Shown piece by piece: positions 53,100 to 64,000 of a stretch of 64,000 bases of DNA. Every line of letters starts with the position of its first letter. Position 1 is the first letter of the stretch. The notes beneath the pieces are model-generated. The model had not been told where the DNA came from. It did no database searches and saw nothing but the letters and a program-made list of their open reading frames with translations. The stretch spans positions 399,456,117 to 399,520,116 of the forward strand of contig JAVHZZ010000001.1 of the NCBI GenBank assembly GCA_036250195.1, written 5' to 3'. Position numbers and translations under genes: made by a program. The DNA is from Mixophyes australis (taxonomy: Eukaryota; Chordata; Amphibia; Anura; Limnodynastidae).

Positions 53100-54490
53100 A
53101 TTAGAAGGAGAGGTCCCCTCAAGTACAGACTAGTACCACAAACTGGTGTGTAAAATTTCTTGTCAGGACTCTTGAGCAACAAGCCATCACTGCTTGAAGA
53201 TTCTGCCTGCGACTATTAGCTGCTGTATCCTGTGACCAACAGACAAGAGCTTTGACTCTAATCCGTTTCCCGGCTGTTCTGTGTTGAATCCAGTGTCTCT
53301 GTGTCAACATTCTGCCCACAACCCATAGTAAGCAGTCAGGAGGTACCAAAAGCCCACAGCAAAGAGGCATTACAACATCTATAACAGATACCCCAGAAGT
53401 AAGTGGTTCTGGATGCCGCAAAGGAGTCCAGTGGTGGCAGCCGAATTCTCCTACAACTACTGCGCTGTTGGAATTCGCAGTCAGCAAATGTCTGGTGGCA
53501 AGGTGACACCAATAGGAGTAATCAGTAACAATTGGTTACTGACAGTGAGAAGGAAACCAAAATAAACTGTGCAGGAAGGACATCCCTCCGTTCCTCCTTC
53601 CCCCTACAGACCAGGTGGCAAAGTAAGCCCCTCCGGTCACAGTTGGGTTTCCCCTTCAACCTGTTAGTATTGCACAACGAGAAGCAACTTACAGTCCAGG
53701 ATGCTGAAGAAGGCAAAGTGCTCATATATAAGGTAGGCCTTAAAAAATGCAGAACAATACATAAATATAACCAAATAATGTGTACTTATATGTATATTCC
53801 AGAGCCTGACCCTGCAGGGGGGGCCCTTGTGTTGCTAAGTGTCATTGTGCTGGTTGCTCCCAGGATGGAACCACTTGGTTGGGGTAGTTATCAGATGGAC
53901 CAAAACCGTTTAGTCCTGAGAGGAAGGGTCATCAGTGACAAAGCTGAAGTCGATGTGTTGGAGAAGGTAGAATTGTGTGGGACAAAACCCAACTTGATAA
54001 ATAGGCAAACAAAACAAGACTTTATGAAGCAACAGCAGAGAAACAAAATTCCAACTTTGCTTGTACAAAGATTAGTAGCAGTGACGGCCTATAAATTCTG
54101 CATATAGATGTGGTCTCTTATTCCTAATTGACTTGACCTTTAGCAAAGAGCTGAATGCAGTAAGTGAAAAAGAATGAGCATATGTCAGTGCTGAGGGTGC
54201 ACTAACACCTGTGGTCTGTAGCTGGTATTACAGTGGATCCTCACATTAAGGCTCAGGGAGTTTACTCTGTCGCTGGGATTGATAAAGAAAAAAAGGAAAG
54301 GATTTCTTGCTTGGAATGCTCTATGCCTATATATAACATATAATGTAACACATAATGTGAAGTGGTTAAACTTCTCAAATGAGCATTATTACTGTATGGT
54401 CTACAATGTTTGTGGGGTCAGATGGTCTGTCCCCACAATCCCCACCAAATTGATCCCCACCAAATTGATCTAGAGAGGCAGCAATGTCCT
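53100..54490. other. Unclassified region with a 191-codon open frame
   Basis: A frame from 53532 to 54107 is open for 191 codons, but I recognise no domain and the upstream 53120-53487 minus-strand frame is equally featureless. It lies between two retrotransposon clusters and may belong to an old unrecognised repeat. Confidence 0.3.
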
Positions 54491-54499
54491 TAGGTATAA

Positions 54500-56055
54500 A
54501 ACAAATATCCACAGATATTTCACTCTTCTAAGGTTGATAGAATAAAAGGAGTTACTATCGATTTACAGAAATGTGATGTTTCACTATGATTCAGAATTTA
54601 TTGATGCTGAAGGTCAATATATGACACTTATTGGTCTCCTAGGGGCACCCTAGTTGCTTTGGTCAATATGCAGGTGTCTAACTCTAATCAGGGCGTCTTT
54701 CTGAATCATATATCGGAACACTTCATGATGCCTTAAAAGGGCTATATTATTGTAGCTGGTGACGACTTTAATATGCTTTCAAACCCCCTACTAGATAGAT
54801 CAAATGAAACCCCTGCATCTCTCACGGACAGGGAATTAGCTCATTCTAAACATGTCAAGCATTTATGTAACAGTCAGGGGACAGTAGATTCATAGAGATA
54901 TGTACATCGATACACAAGAATACTCCTTCTTTTCAAGTATACATAATTCCTATCTAGAAATTGACTATGTATTACATCAGAGACTTATACACAGGACTAA
55001 GAATGCAGAATGTGCCTTATAGTTGCTTTACATTTTGACCTTACCATGCACCTCTTAGAAGGAGACTAAATTAATTTCCACTCTGTAATCAAATCATGAT
55101 TGACAAAGTCTGAAAGAAGCATACCAACTATTAACACTAATGGTACAAGTAAGGTTTCCATAGCTACACTTTGTGAGGCGCATAAGGCATTTATTGGGGG
55201 TAGAGTTTATAAGCATTTCTACATATCATAAGAGGCAGAATTTAAATTAAACTAATCAGCCAACTCTCAGAGTAAAGAAGCTAGAGCTTGCTCATAAAGG
55301 TTCCATAGGGAAACGTAATGTAATCCGTTTTGTGGTCCAGAAGATTGAATGTCAAATGTAATGGAAAAAACAGAGGTACTGCTCTAAAGTGAGAAAGGCT
55401 GATTTATTATTGGCCTACAAGCTGGATAAGCTCAAACATCAGTCGGTTCTGTTGGGTGTAGGGAGGGGGGAGAGATGATATGGCCCTGAGAATATCTGTG
55501 TTAGAAAATTAAAAACTTAAATTCACCTGTGCCCCAAATCACATTGTGATGTATGTTCAGCAATCAGATAACACTATGTTTTGTATCTTATTCTTTCTTT
55601 TATATGGTAACACTCATACTTGCCAACTTCTTATCGTTGGCGTCCGGGAGCTGCAGGGAGGAGGTGGGCGTGCAGGGGGTGGGGCTCAGTAAATCATGTC
55701 ATTATGGCGATTCCCTGAGAATCGCTGTATTTTAGATCTAATTCTGCCCACTTCACTAGGAAGAAGGCAGATGCGGGAGGCTGCCATAGAGACCCACCTG
55801 GAATCCGGGAGTTGGCAAGTATGGGTAATACCGAAGAAATAAAGAACATTACACACCATAAGAAGAGAGAACAAAGAAACTACTTATTATATTTTTCACG
55901 TTGTTATATTTAGTTATATTATTTTTTATCCCTTGCATTATAGTTTGTCATTTCTGTAATATCTGTGTTAGATTTGGAAATTCCTATAGCAAGCTATATA
56001 GTCTAGACTTTCTCATACATTTCAAATGCAATGAGGCTGAGACCGGATACTAAAA
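54500..56055 (+). pseudogene. Old L1-clade LINE, endonuclease part (5' of the nested insertion)
   Basis: Broken frames give FHYDSEFIDAEGQYMTLIG, then IVAGDDFNMLSNPLLDRS in pieces near 54755-54800, and SYLEIDYVLHQ near 54950. These correspond to the apurinic-endonuclease order of L1 ORF2 (D.EGR...V.G, GGDFN, S.IDY/IDM). There are many stops. It continues after the young LINE at 60962-61150. Confidence 0.68.
55614..55823. mobile_element. hAT-like MITE, catacttgcc family, inside the old LINE
   Basis: The ends catacttgccaacttctt and gggagttggcaagtatg are inverted. The flanks ggtaacac (55606) and ggtaatac (55824) match at 7 of 8 bases. Confidence 0.8.
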
Positions 56056-56067
56056 AATCAGAGGAAG
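56056..56067. repeat. Target-site duplication of the young LINE, left copy
   Basis: aatcagaggaag, identical to 60950-60961 after the poly-A tail. Confidence 0.85.
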
Positions 56068-56168
56068 CTACTTGGGTTGGAGCTCAGAGCTCCTTGTCTT
56101 TTTCTTTAGATATGTTACCTTCTCCACCCCACCCGTCTGTTATTGAACCTATAGTGGCACGAACCTGA
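56067..56168 (+). pseudogene. Possible ORF1 C-terminal end of the young LINE
   Basis: From the insertion point a frame stays open for 33 codons, ends PHPSVIEPIVART and stops at 56166. Its place upstream of ORF2 fits the end of ORF1 left by 5' truncation, but no ORF1 motif is present, so this is a guess. Confidence 0.3.
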
Positions 56169-59100
56169 CATGATGTTACATTTGAAGTATGTTGGCGCTA
56201 CTATACTTACACCTTGTGTTTTTCTCTTGGTAGGGTGATCCCTCTCCCCTTCTCTCCCCATCCCTCCCTTTTGTTTTCCCCCCTTCCCTCCTCCCCTAAA
56301 GTTGTAGAATCTTAAAGTTCTAATATGATTGTTAATGCACACCTTCTTTGTTGTTTTTGTTTTCTTCTCTTTCTGTTTGGTTAGTTGATAATGCTGCGGG
56401 AGGGGAGGAGTGAGGAAGGGAGGATCTCTTTCCTCCCTCTTCTCCTTTTCTCTTCCGTTTGCTTACCTTTTATTAAGACTTTCTTATGGGTCTACGGTCC
56501 TGGCCTCACCTTATATTACACACAGGACCACCCCCCACGCACCCTTTGATATTGTCTACTGTTATTTGTAAATATACCTCACCATGTTTTTGAACCCCTC
56601 CTGGGTTCCTTTCATACAGGGTTTATGCCCAATTGGGCTCCTCTCTCCTCCTCTCTCTCCTCTCTCTTTCCTCGCTTCTCCCTTTTCACCTTTTCTTGTG
56701 TCTCCTCTCTGTTCTCAAGGACGGCTTATTAACTTACTCCATTCTTCCCCACTATCAGTCAAGCTGCCGGGACTTATCACTTCTACAATGCCATGGCCTT
56801 AAAGGTACTCTCGATCAATGTCAACGGCCTCAACACCCCCCGAAAACGTACGACGCTACTGGGAGCCTGTAGGAGAGAAAAAGCGGATATTGTCTTTCTA
56901 CAGGAGACACACTTCACTGGACTCCACTCTCAGCTTCAGGGTAAGCAGTTTTCCCAGACTTTCTTTGCCTCGGCGGATTGCAAGAAGCGGGGAGTGGCTA
57001 TTTTGATCCACAGTAAGATTCCCTTCCTGCACTCCAACACTTACGCAGACCCAGAGGGTCGTTTTGTTCTGGTGGGTGGTACTCTCCGATCTATTCCTGT
57101 TACCCTGGTTTCGGTCTATGCCCCTAACCAGAAACAAAAGCCTTTTTTTTCCAAACTCTTTAAATGCATTGAGCGGCTGGCGCGGGGCCACGTGATCGTG
57201 GGAGGTGATTTTAATGTGACTCTTGATCCTGTCTTGGACAGGTCTTCCCCCTCTTCCTCCCGGCGGGGCTCTCCCACTTCAGCAGAATCTACTTCACTAG
57301 CCACACTGCTCTCTCATCACCGCATGTATGACTCCTGGCGACTCTGTAACTCAGACGCCAGGGATTACACCCACTACTCTGCCCCCCACCAATTGTACTC
57401 CCGCATAGACATGATACATATATCCCATGCACTTACTCCCAATGTGACTCAAGCGGGAATCACCCCACTCTCATGGACTGACCACTCGGGGGCGTTCATT
57501 ACTCTAGACCTCCTCAAAACATCTCCACCCCAGAGAAAATGGCGCCTAGATGACTCTCTCCTGCTCAATCAGACGACCCATTTAGACCTCAATAACTCAA
57601 TAACCAACTACTTCCAAGATAACTCTGCTATAGATGTCCCCCCAGGCATTATCTGGGAAGCACACAAAGCCACTATACGGGGCCATTTGATTAGCCTGTC
57701 TGCGGCCTCTAGGAAAAAGGCTGCAGAAGAGATAGCTTGCTTGGAGCGCAGGTTAGCCTCTCTTCTTCCCCAACATCAGTCTCTTCATGACCCTGCTCTA
57801 CTCACTCAGATTACTTCACTGAAAGGCCAACTTAACACTCTTCTCTCCCGTAGGGCTGCTATTACTATGCAGAAACTACAACAAAGGTACTATGACAAAT
57901 CAGATAAAGCAGATTCTGTGCTAGCCAGAAAGCTTCGTAAGAAGATGGCTCTTGGCCACATTGATAAAATTTACGACCCACAAAGGAGCAGAACTACATA
58001 TGACCCTAAGGAGATAGTCCAGACGTTTCAAGATTTTTATTTCTCCCTCTATAATTTAGCCCCCCCACCCACCCCTCTAAGAGCCCATACGGTGCCGTCT
58101 CTGGACGAATACCTAGCCGCCACCCCCCTCCCTAAGCTCACTCCACCTCACATAGAATCCCTGAATGAAGATATCACCCTGACCGAGGTTTTGGCCGCTA
58201 TTAATTCCCTGAAACCCTCTTCAGCTCCAGGTCCTGACGGTTTTACCCCGCAATACTATAAAAATTTCGCTGCAGTACTAGGCCCCCACCTGACATCTTT
58301 TTTTAACGAGATCCTGGATGGTGCCACGTTTGATGCAGCCACAACCAGAGCGAAAATTATTGTCATTCCAAAGCCTGGGAAGGACCCAACTCTCTGCTCT
58401 AGCTATAGACCAATTTCCCTCCTTAATGTGGACCTTAAAATTTATGCAAAAATTCTGGCCTCTAGATTGAATCCCCTCCTCCCTTCCCTCATCCACCCCG
58501 ACCAGGTGGGATTTATCCCGGGACGTCAAGCCCCGGACAATACTAGGAGAACAATTGACCTGATTCACACAATACACAGGGGTAAGCTCCCCTCCCTCCT
58601 TATGTCATTAGATGCTGAGAAAGCGTTCGACCGCATCTCCTGGTCGTTTATGGTTGGGGTACTGGGAGCGATGGGTTTCTCTGGCAAATTTATGACGGCC
58701 ATCTCAGCCTTGTACCCTTCTCCGTCGGCCACAGTCTCTGCAAATGGTCTATCCTCGGTCCCCTTCACTATTTCCAATGGCACACGGCAGGGCTGTCCCC
58801 TTTCTCCGCTCATTTTTGCCCTTATCATAGAACCTTTAGCAGCTAGGATCCGGGCTAACCAGCAAATTCTAGGCATCCCGGTGGGTAGCTCTTCCCATAA
58901 AATAGCTTTATACGCGGATGACGTCCTGTTAACAATTGCTAATCCAATTTCCTCTGTCCCTCCTCTTGTAGACGAATTAATGCTTTACGGCCACCTCTCA
59001 GGATACAAAGTTAACGCGGACAAGACAGAAGTCTTAGACTTTTATGTCTCCTCAGCTGACAAGGTGTCTTTAGAAAGCTCCTTCCCGTTCAACTGGCGCC

Positions 59101-60949
59101 CTCAAAAACTCAAGTACCTTGGAGTATATCTAACTAAACAACCTCATCAGCTTTTTCAGGCCAACTTCCCCCACACTCTTGCTCAAGTTAAGCTAGACCT
59201 TGTTTCATGGTCGCAACTATACATCTCCTGGATAGGTCGTATTAATGCGGTCAAGATAAACATACTCCCTAGACTCCTCTACCTTTTTCAAACCCTCCCC
59301 ATCCGAGTCCCCCCCTACATTTTTAAATTTCTCCATTTTCATGTATCTAAATTCATTTGGGCGGGTAAGCGCCCCCGAGTCCGTTTCAAGCTTCTACAGA
59401 GAGCCCCGCGGGGAGGGGGACTGGGAATCCCTGATTTTTGACGCTATTATCTCTCCGCTCAGCTTGCTCAATGCGTTCTGTGGTGTAGCTGGTCTCCCTC
59501 CAGGGTCTGGGTCGAGATTGAGGCTGAAAGTCTGGGTATGCTATCCCCATCCACTCTCCTATGGCTCCCACGGGCTCGTCGACCAAAACGTGTCTCACTT
59601 TATCCGGTCATTACACATTCCCTAGCGGTCTGGGATTCATGCTCCCAAAAATTTGGCCTTTCCCCCCATCCTTCTCCCCTAGTTCCTTTGTTTAACTTCT
59701 CAGACTTCGCTCCAGGCCTTACCCCTAAAGCATTCTCCTCGTGGACCTCACAAGGGGTCCGTTTCTTAAACGATCTCACCTCCACAGCTGTGTTCCCCTC
59801 GTTTTCTGACATCCAATCGCAAATAAATATTCCCACTAAATTATTTTACCAATTCCTTCAGCTCCGCCACTTTCACCATACTGTCAAATCTCGCCTCTCC
59901 TCCCGCCCCCTTACCCCATTCGAACGTCTATGTCTCCGTCAGTCTTCCACGAAAGGCCTTATTTCAACATTATATTATGAACTTGCCCCACCTTCCTCAA
60001 ATACTAGAGTCTCGCACGAACTGGCCTGGGAACATGACCTGGGTGAAGCTCTTTTGAGCGAAGAATGGTCGGAGATATATGAGAATGCTGCCTCCAGCTC
60101 AATCTGCGTTAAAATAAAAGAGAATGCCTATAAGGTATTGTACCGCTGGTACTACGTTCCCTCCCGGATACATAAATTCCTCCCAGACTCTTCTGATCGC
60201 TGTTGGCGGGGGTGCTCCCATGAGGGTAACTTTATCCATATATGGTGGACTTGTCCCAAACTCTCAAACTTCTGGGCCGAGATCAAACACCTGATCCAAT
60301 CGATTATTCAGGTAACGATTCCATTTGAGCCTAAATTTTTCCTCTTGCCCCTGGGAGCGCCAGCGGCAACTCGGCATGAGAATAAGTTAGCTAGGCATAT
60401 CTTATCGGCAGCTACCTGCCAAATAGCAGCAGACTGGAGGCAGCAAACTCCCCCTTCGCTTCAAGCCGTTATCAATAGAGTCTGGCAGGTCCACCGCCTA
60501 GAATATATGACCAGCATTATCAATAGGACATCAAGATCGTTCACTAAGGTATGGAGTCCATGGCTCTCATTTTTTCAGATTTATCCCCCTTTCACTTGAC
60601 TCTTCTTTTACACATGTCCGTCCTCCTTCTGTAAACCCCTCTCTTTCTCTTTTCCTCTCTCTTTCCTATCCTGTTCTCTACTGTACTAGTCTCTCCTTTT
60701 CTCCTCCTGCGGCATGCCACTCTCTGTTGAGGCATTTCGCCCCTTCCTTTATTTTCTTAAAAATCCTTGGTCAACTGCCACACACGCATATTGTCGCACT
60801 GATTATTTATATCTTAATACTGATTTTATGCTTTGTTACCTGTGATGTGCTTCTATTGCTTGTTTTTTTTTTCTTACTGACAGTGCATGTCGGTTCTGTT
60901 TGTTACTTGACCATTCAAAAATAAAAATTATAAAAAAAAAAAAAAAAAG
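56068..60949 (+). mobile_element. Young L1/Tx1-clade LINE, 5'-truncated, nested in an older LINE
   Basis: A 4.88-kb insertion bounded by the 12-bp duplication aatcagaggaag, ending in aataaaaattat and a 17-bp A tail. It contains a possible last 33 codons of ORF1 (to TGA at 56166), a pyrimidine-rich spacer, and a full ORF2 (56793-60599). The inserted strand is plus. The old LINE on both sides is far more decayed, so the insertion is recent by comparison. Confidence 0.9.
56793..60599 (+). pseudogene. LINE ORF2: endonuclease-reverse transcriptase, one internal stop
   Basis: 1268 codons in one frame with a single internal TGA at 59439. Endonuclease: NVNGLNT, LQETH, SVYAPN, GGDFNV, RIDMIH and SWTDHSGAF. 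Reverse transcriptase: PGPDGFTPQYYKNF, YRPISLLNVDLKIYAKILA, LDAEKAFDRISW, GTRQGCPLSPLIFAL and LYADDVLL with both catalytic aspartates. The end has a C-x3-C-x7-H-x4-C knuckle (CWRGC...HIWWTC, about 60200). The stop replaces one codon in DF-x-RYYL and could be CGA changed to TGA at a CpG. The host gene is not involved. Confidence 0.92.
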
Positions 60950-60961
60950 AATCAGAGGAAG

Positions 60962-61150
60962 GATTTAAAACTCTGCTATCACATAAAGCACCTGCGCCTG
61001 AAGGCTTCACTGAACTATACTTCAAATATTCTTACATCATCTTTTACCTTAGTTTTTAGATTATGTTTTAAATGGAGAGAACTCTCTAAAAGCTATGTTA
61101 GGCACCATTGTGAAGATGATACCCAAGGAGGGGAAAGATCATGTCCACTA
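60962..61150 (+). pseudogene. Old LINE, reverse transcriptase part (3' of the nested insertion)
   Basis: Directly after the duplication a frame reads FKTLLSHKAPAPEGFTELYF, matching the KAPGPDGFT.EYYK block that starts the reverse transcriptase. It continues the old LINE of 54500-56055. Stops follow quickly. Confidence 0.75.
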
Positions 61151-61198
61151 AGTAGGTTTTATCACTACTTGTGGCACACTAGACACTTAGCGATTTAT

Positions 61199-61360
61199 AT
61201 TTACTAACCTGCAGGTTTAAAAAAGTGGAGATGTTGCCTATAGCAACCAATCAGATTCTAGCTGTCATTTTGCAGACTGTACTAAATAAATGACAGCTAG
61301 AATCTGATTGGTTGCTATAGGCAACATCTCCACTTTTTCAAACCTGCAGTTTAGTAAACC
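61199..61360. mobile_element. Palindromic MITE (about 160 bp)
   Basis: gtggagatgttgcctatagc followed by aaccaatcagattctagctg is exactly inverted after a spacer of about 25 bp (cagctagaatctgattggtt and onward). The ends are tttactaacctgcagg and cctgcagtttagtaaa. Confidence 0.82.
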
Positions 61361-61681
61361 TAGCCCTTAGACTTTATTCAACACAATAATATACCATCTC
61401 TAATCACCTTGAAGTCATGAACTTGAGGTGATAGGATTCTTGTACTTCAACCGTACTGTTGGTATTTAAGTGGGTGCCTTTTCACAAGCTATAAAATTGC
61501 GTTAGTTGCTCATTCTCTGATCAAATCACTGATTACGTTGCTTTTAGTGAATTGGAGAAATACAGGGAGGCCTCAAACTTTAAAATCAATTAACCAAAAT
61601 TCATAGTTCCTCCTTTAAATCCCCCCCCAAAATATAATAAAACTTTGAAACGTAATTTTAATCTCACGTGAATTACTAATA

Positions 61682-62001
61682 TCATCATCATCTCCATTTA
61701 TTTTTATAGTGCCACTAATTCCGCAGCGCTGTACAGAGAACTCACTCATATCAGTCCCTGCCCCATTGGGGCTTACAGTCTAAATTCCCTAACACACACA
61801 CACACAGACTAGGGTCAATTTTGTTAGCAGCCAATTAACCTACCAGTAAGTTTTTGGAGTGTGGGAGGAAATCTGAGCACCCGGAGGAAACCCACGCAAA
61901 CACGGGGAGAACATACAAACTCCTTACAGATAAAGCCATGGTCGGGAGTTGAACTCAGTGCTGTAAGGCAGAAGTGCTAACCACTACGCCACCGTGATGC
62001 C
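61682..62001 (-). mobile_element. tRNA-headed SINE, full-length copy
   Basis: Reverse-strand copy: atcatcatcatctccattta, gcagcgctgtacagagaact, a (CA)n tract, tttttggagtgtgggaggaa and gccaccgtgatgccc. Confidence 0.85.
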
Positions 62002-62004
62002 CAC

Positions 62005-63030
62005 ATATACAATGTTTAAGCCCAAGTACTGTACAGGTATATGTGGATATATTCAAGCGTATTTTTTATTGCTTGGTGTAATTCAGAGGACCAACTGTCT
62101 CCTATCGCTGGATTCCTGTACAGCACTATGACCTGTGATCTCAAAGTCAAGTTACAGCTCGCTGTTAATTTTCTCTAAGGAAGCAGGTGCCATCATTGAA
62201 AGTTAGTAAATTCCAAACCTAAAATGTGTAAAAATTACTGTACAAACTAAATTCCTCATTACTATCAGCAAATGTTTGAAAAATGTACATAACTTTTCTT
62301 TCTGGGAGCTGCATCCTTACACCATACCAAAATGTAGTTATATCCATATGACAAAAGGACCCCTGAGAAGATTAATGTTGCCTTGGACCTCAGTACAACT
62401 CTGATTCAAAGAATGACACCTTAGGCACTGTCTGAGCTGGGTAGGTAGTCTTCATGTACACTAAAAGAATGTCTACATCAGTGTACTTATTACTAGTATC
62501 AACCCATATTTTCTATGCACGTGACATATCAGGTATTTAAAATTGCTTGCACTCATTAACAATGCGCTCTACAGATATCCTTGGAAGAAATGGATAGGCT
62601 GAAGAACATCCTTCATTGAATGAGCTTGAATAAAAAGCGCAGTTGCATAACTTAAGACAGAATTCTATTCAACTTTGTTCTTCTCACATTGAATTCTTTT
62701 ATTGTGTGCCAGATAATGAAGAGTGGAATCTGATTTTCCAGGCTACTCTCAATAAAACAGTGTTTTATTTTAGGGAAGGTGAATTTAACTGTATCAGACA
62801 GTAAACTTAACACCTTTTTCATATATCATTCATTTTGGAAGTGACTATTATAAGTAGCATATGCCCCATTAAACCCAACATTTTTTAATTTATTCCCAGC
62901 AGAGGCGTGTAAGTGTCATAATTGATTTTCAATATAGTAGATCAATTTCCTATCCCTTTGATGTTTAAAAAGATTTCTGCATATTGTGTTATAATGCAGC
63001 ACATCTCCACCAAACTTAATATAGACATAC
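62005..63030. other. Nothing recognised
   Basis: AT-rich DNA without coding or repeat signals that I can support. Confidence 0.4.
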
Positions 63031-63032
63031 TC

Positions 63033-63670
63033 GGCCTTCATTAAGGAAAGCACGGCAAAAAAGGAGTATGTTTTGTCCTGGACAAACCATGTTACAATAC
63101 AAGGGGTGCAAGTTAGTTTATTATTTTGCACATAAGTTAAATACGATCCGTTTTTTCATGTAGCACACACATACTTGATAGCTTATTTTCACACTGAAAT
63201 TTAAGGTTGATCTAGGACAGTGATGGGCAAACTACGGCCCGTGAGCCAGATCCGGCCCACTTAGAGGTTCTATCCGGCCCGCCAATATTTTAAAAAATTT
63301 CATCAAAATATGCATAAAATTATTAAAATATAATTATTTGTTTTTATATTTAAATAAAAAAAATAGATACGAGGAACTTCTAGAAATGCAGTCACAGCTT
63401 CATTCATCACATTAGTTTTATAAAAATTTGTATTATATATTTTGATTTTTGAGTTTTTTAATAAATTATATTGGGCCGCCTAAAGTTTTTCTTTTTATTG
63501 GGCCCACTCCTGAAAAAGTTTGCCCATCACTGATCTAGGACATGCCCTACCCAATTATAAATCTGTCCCCACATTTTAAATTTAATTTCCCCCCCTAATG
63601 AAACATGGGTTTCCCAAGGTGCAAAGTCACTCCTTTTTTTTGCTTTCCTTTCCTTAATGAATCAGGCCCT
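63033..63670. mobile_element. Palindromic MITE (copy of 35122-35454), interrupted
   Basis: The left part has ggacaaaccatgttacaata, then caaggggtgcaagttagttt and ttttttcatgtagcacac, as in the complete copy. The right end is ccttaatgaatcaggccct. A hAT-like element with its own duplication lies between them. Confidence 0.7.
63218..63532. mobile_element. hAT-like MITE nested in the palindromic MITE
   Basis: The ends cagtgatgggcaaacta and agtttgcccatcactg are inverted. A perfect 8-bp duplication atctagga flanks it (63210-63217, 63533-63540). The core is AT-rich. Confidence 0.87.
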
Positions 63671-63905
63671 ATACCTGTAAAACTTCTCTTTGTATTGTAT
63701 TGTATATTGTATTTTCCTGTGCTATGCAGATAAGTATGCTATTTTTCTCTGGTATACACCAGTAACTCAATGAAAGAGATTGCTGATGGAGTCATTCTGT
63801 AGCAGTTCATAAAGGAAGTCTGCAGGTAATAGCAAAAAATCTTTCCCTGCAATAACAACCTTGCTATAAGTATCTTAAAAATAGCGCTTAAATATATGTG
63901 TGCAT

Positions 63906-63908
63906 ATA

Positions 63909-63948
<40 letters not shown>
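63906..63948. repeat. (TA)n microsatellite
   Basis: About 42 bp of TA near the window end. Confidence 0.9.
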
Positions 63949-63949
<1 letters not shown>

Positions 63950-64000
63950 AGGCAAAAAGGGCAGGATTGTTAAGAAAGATACTGCCTCAGGCTCATGCTG

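Noticed and set aside
56793..59441. 882-codon ORF as a host gene
   Set aside because: Its endonuclease and reverse-transcriptase motifs, A tail and 12-bp duplication show it is LINE ORF2.

Overview
This window looks like nuclear DNA from a large, repeat-rich vertebrate genome, most likely a frog (anuran amphibian). The host gene is intron-rich with GT-AG introns. Around it lie hAT, PIF/Harbinger and Tc1 elements, DIRS retrotransposons, an L1/Tx1-clade LINE, a tRNA-headed SINE and many (TA)n tracts. The species call is inference; nothing here is prokaryotic.

Only one host protein-coding gene is supported. Twelve plus-strand exons between 2644 and 43177 join in a continuous frame of about 381 codons. 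They encode the C-terminal part of an AtuA-like (formerly DUF1446) protein, a family named after the bacterial acyclic-terpene-utilisation cluster. The 5' exons are not in the window, so the start codon lies upstream of position 1. Introns range from about 0.4 kb to about 12.8 kb and carry most of the transposons.

Layout. 1-2643: upstream intron with a short minisatellite and a Harbinger-like MITE. 2644-11538: exons 1-5 here, with a 1.35 kb hAT-like element and two decayed Tc1 transposons (one split by a SINE). 11539-24363: a 12.8 kb intron with palindromic MITEs, several hAT-like elements (one nested inside another), and a Tc1 split by a SINE. 24364-33608: exons 6-11, with a decayed DIRS element that is itself interrupted by a Tc1 fragment. 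33609-43102: the last intron, with a long palindromic MITE and a SINE. 43103-43177: the last exon with its stop codon, flanked by a 120-bp direct repeat. 43178-47300: probable 3' UTR and downstream sequence. 47300-52620: a largely complete but dead DIRS retrotransposon, cut by a Harbinger-like MITE. 54500-61150: an old LINE into which a much younger LINE inserted, leaving a perfect 12-bp target-site duplication; the young ORF2 is open except for one stop codon. 61200-64000: MITEs, a SINE and a hAT-in-MITE nest.

The transposon calls rest on terminal inverted repeats, matching target-site duplications and recognisable protein motifs read directly. Family names come from general knowledge and were not confirmed by any database search.
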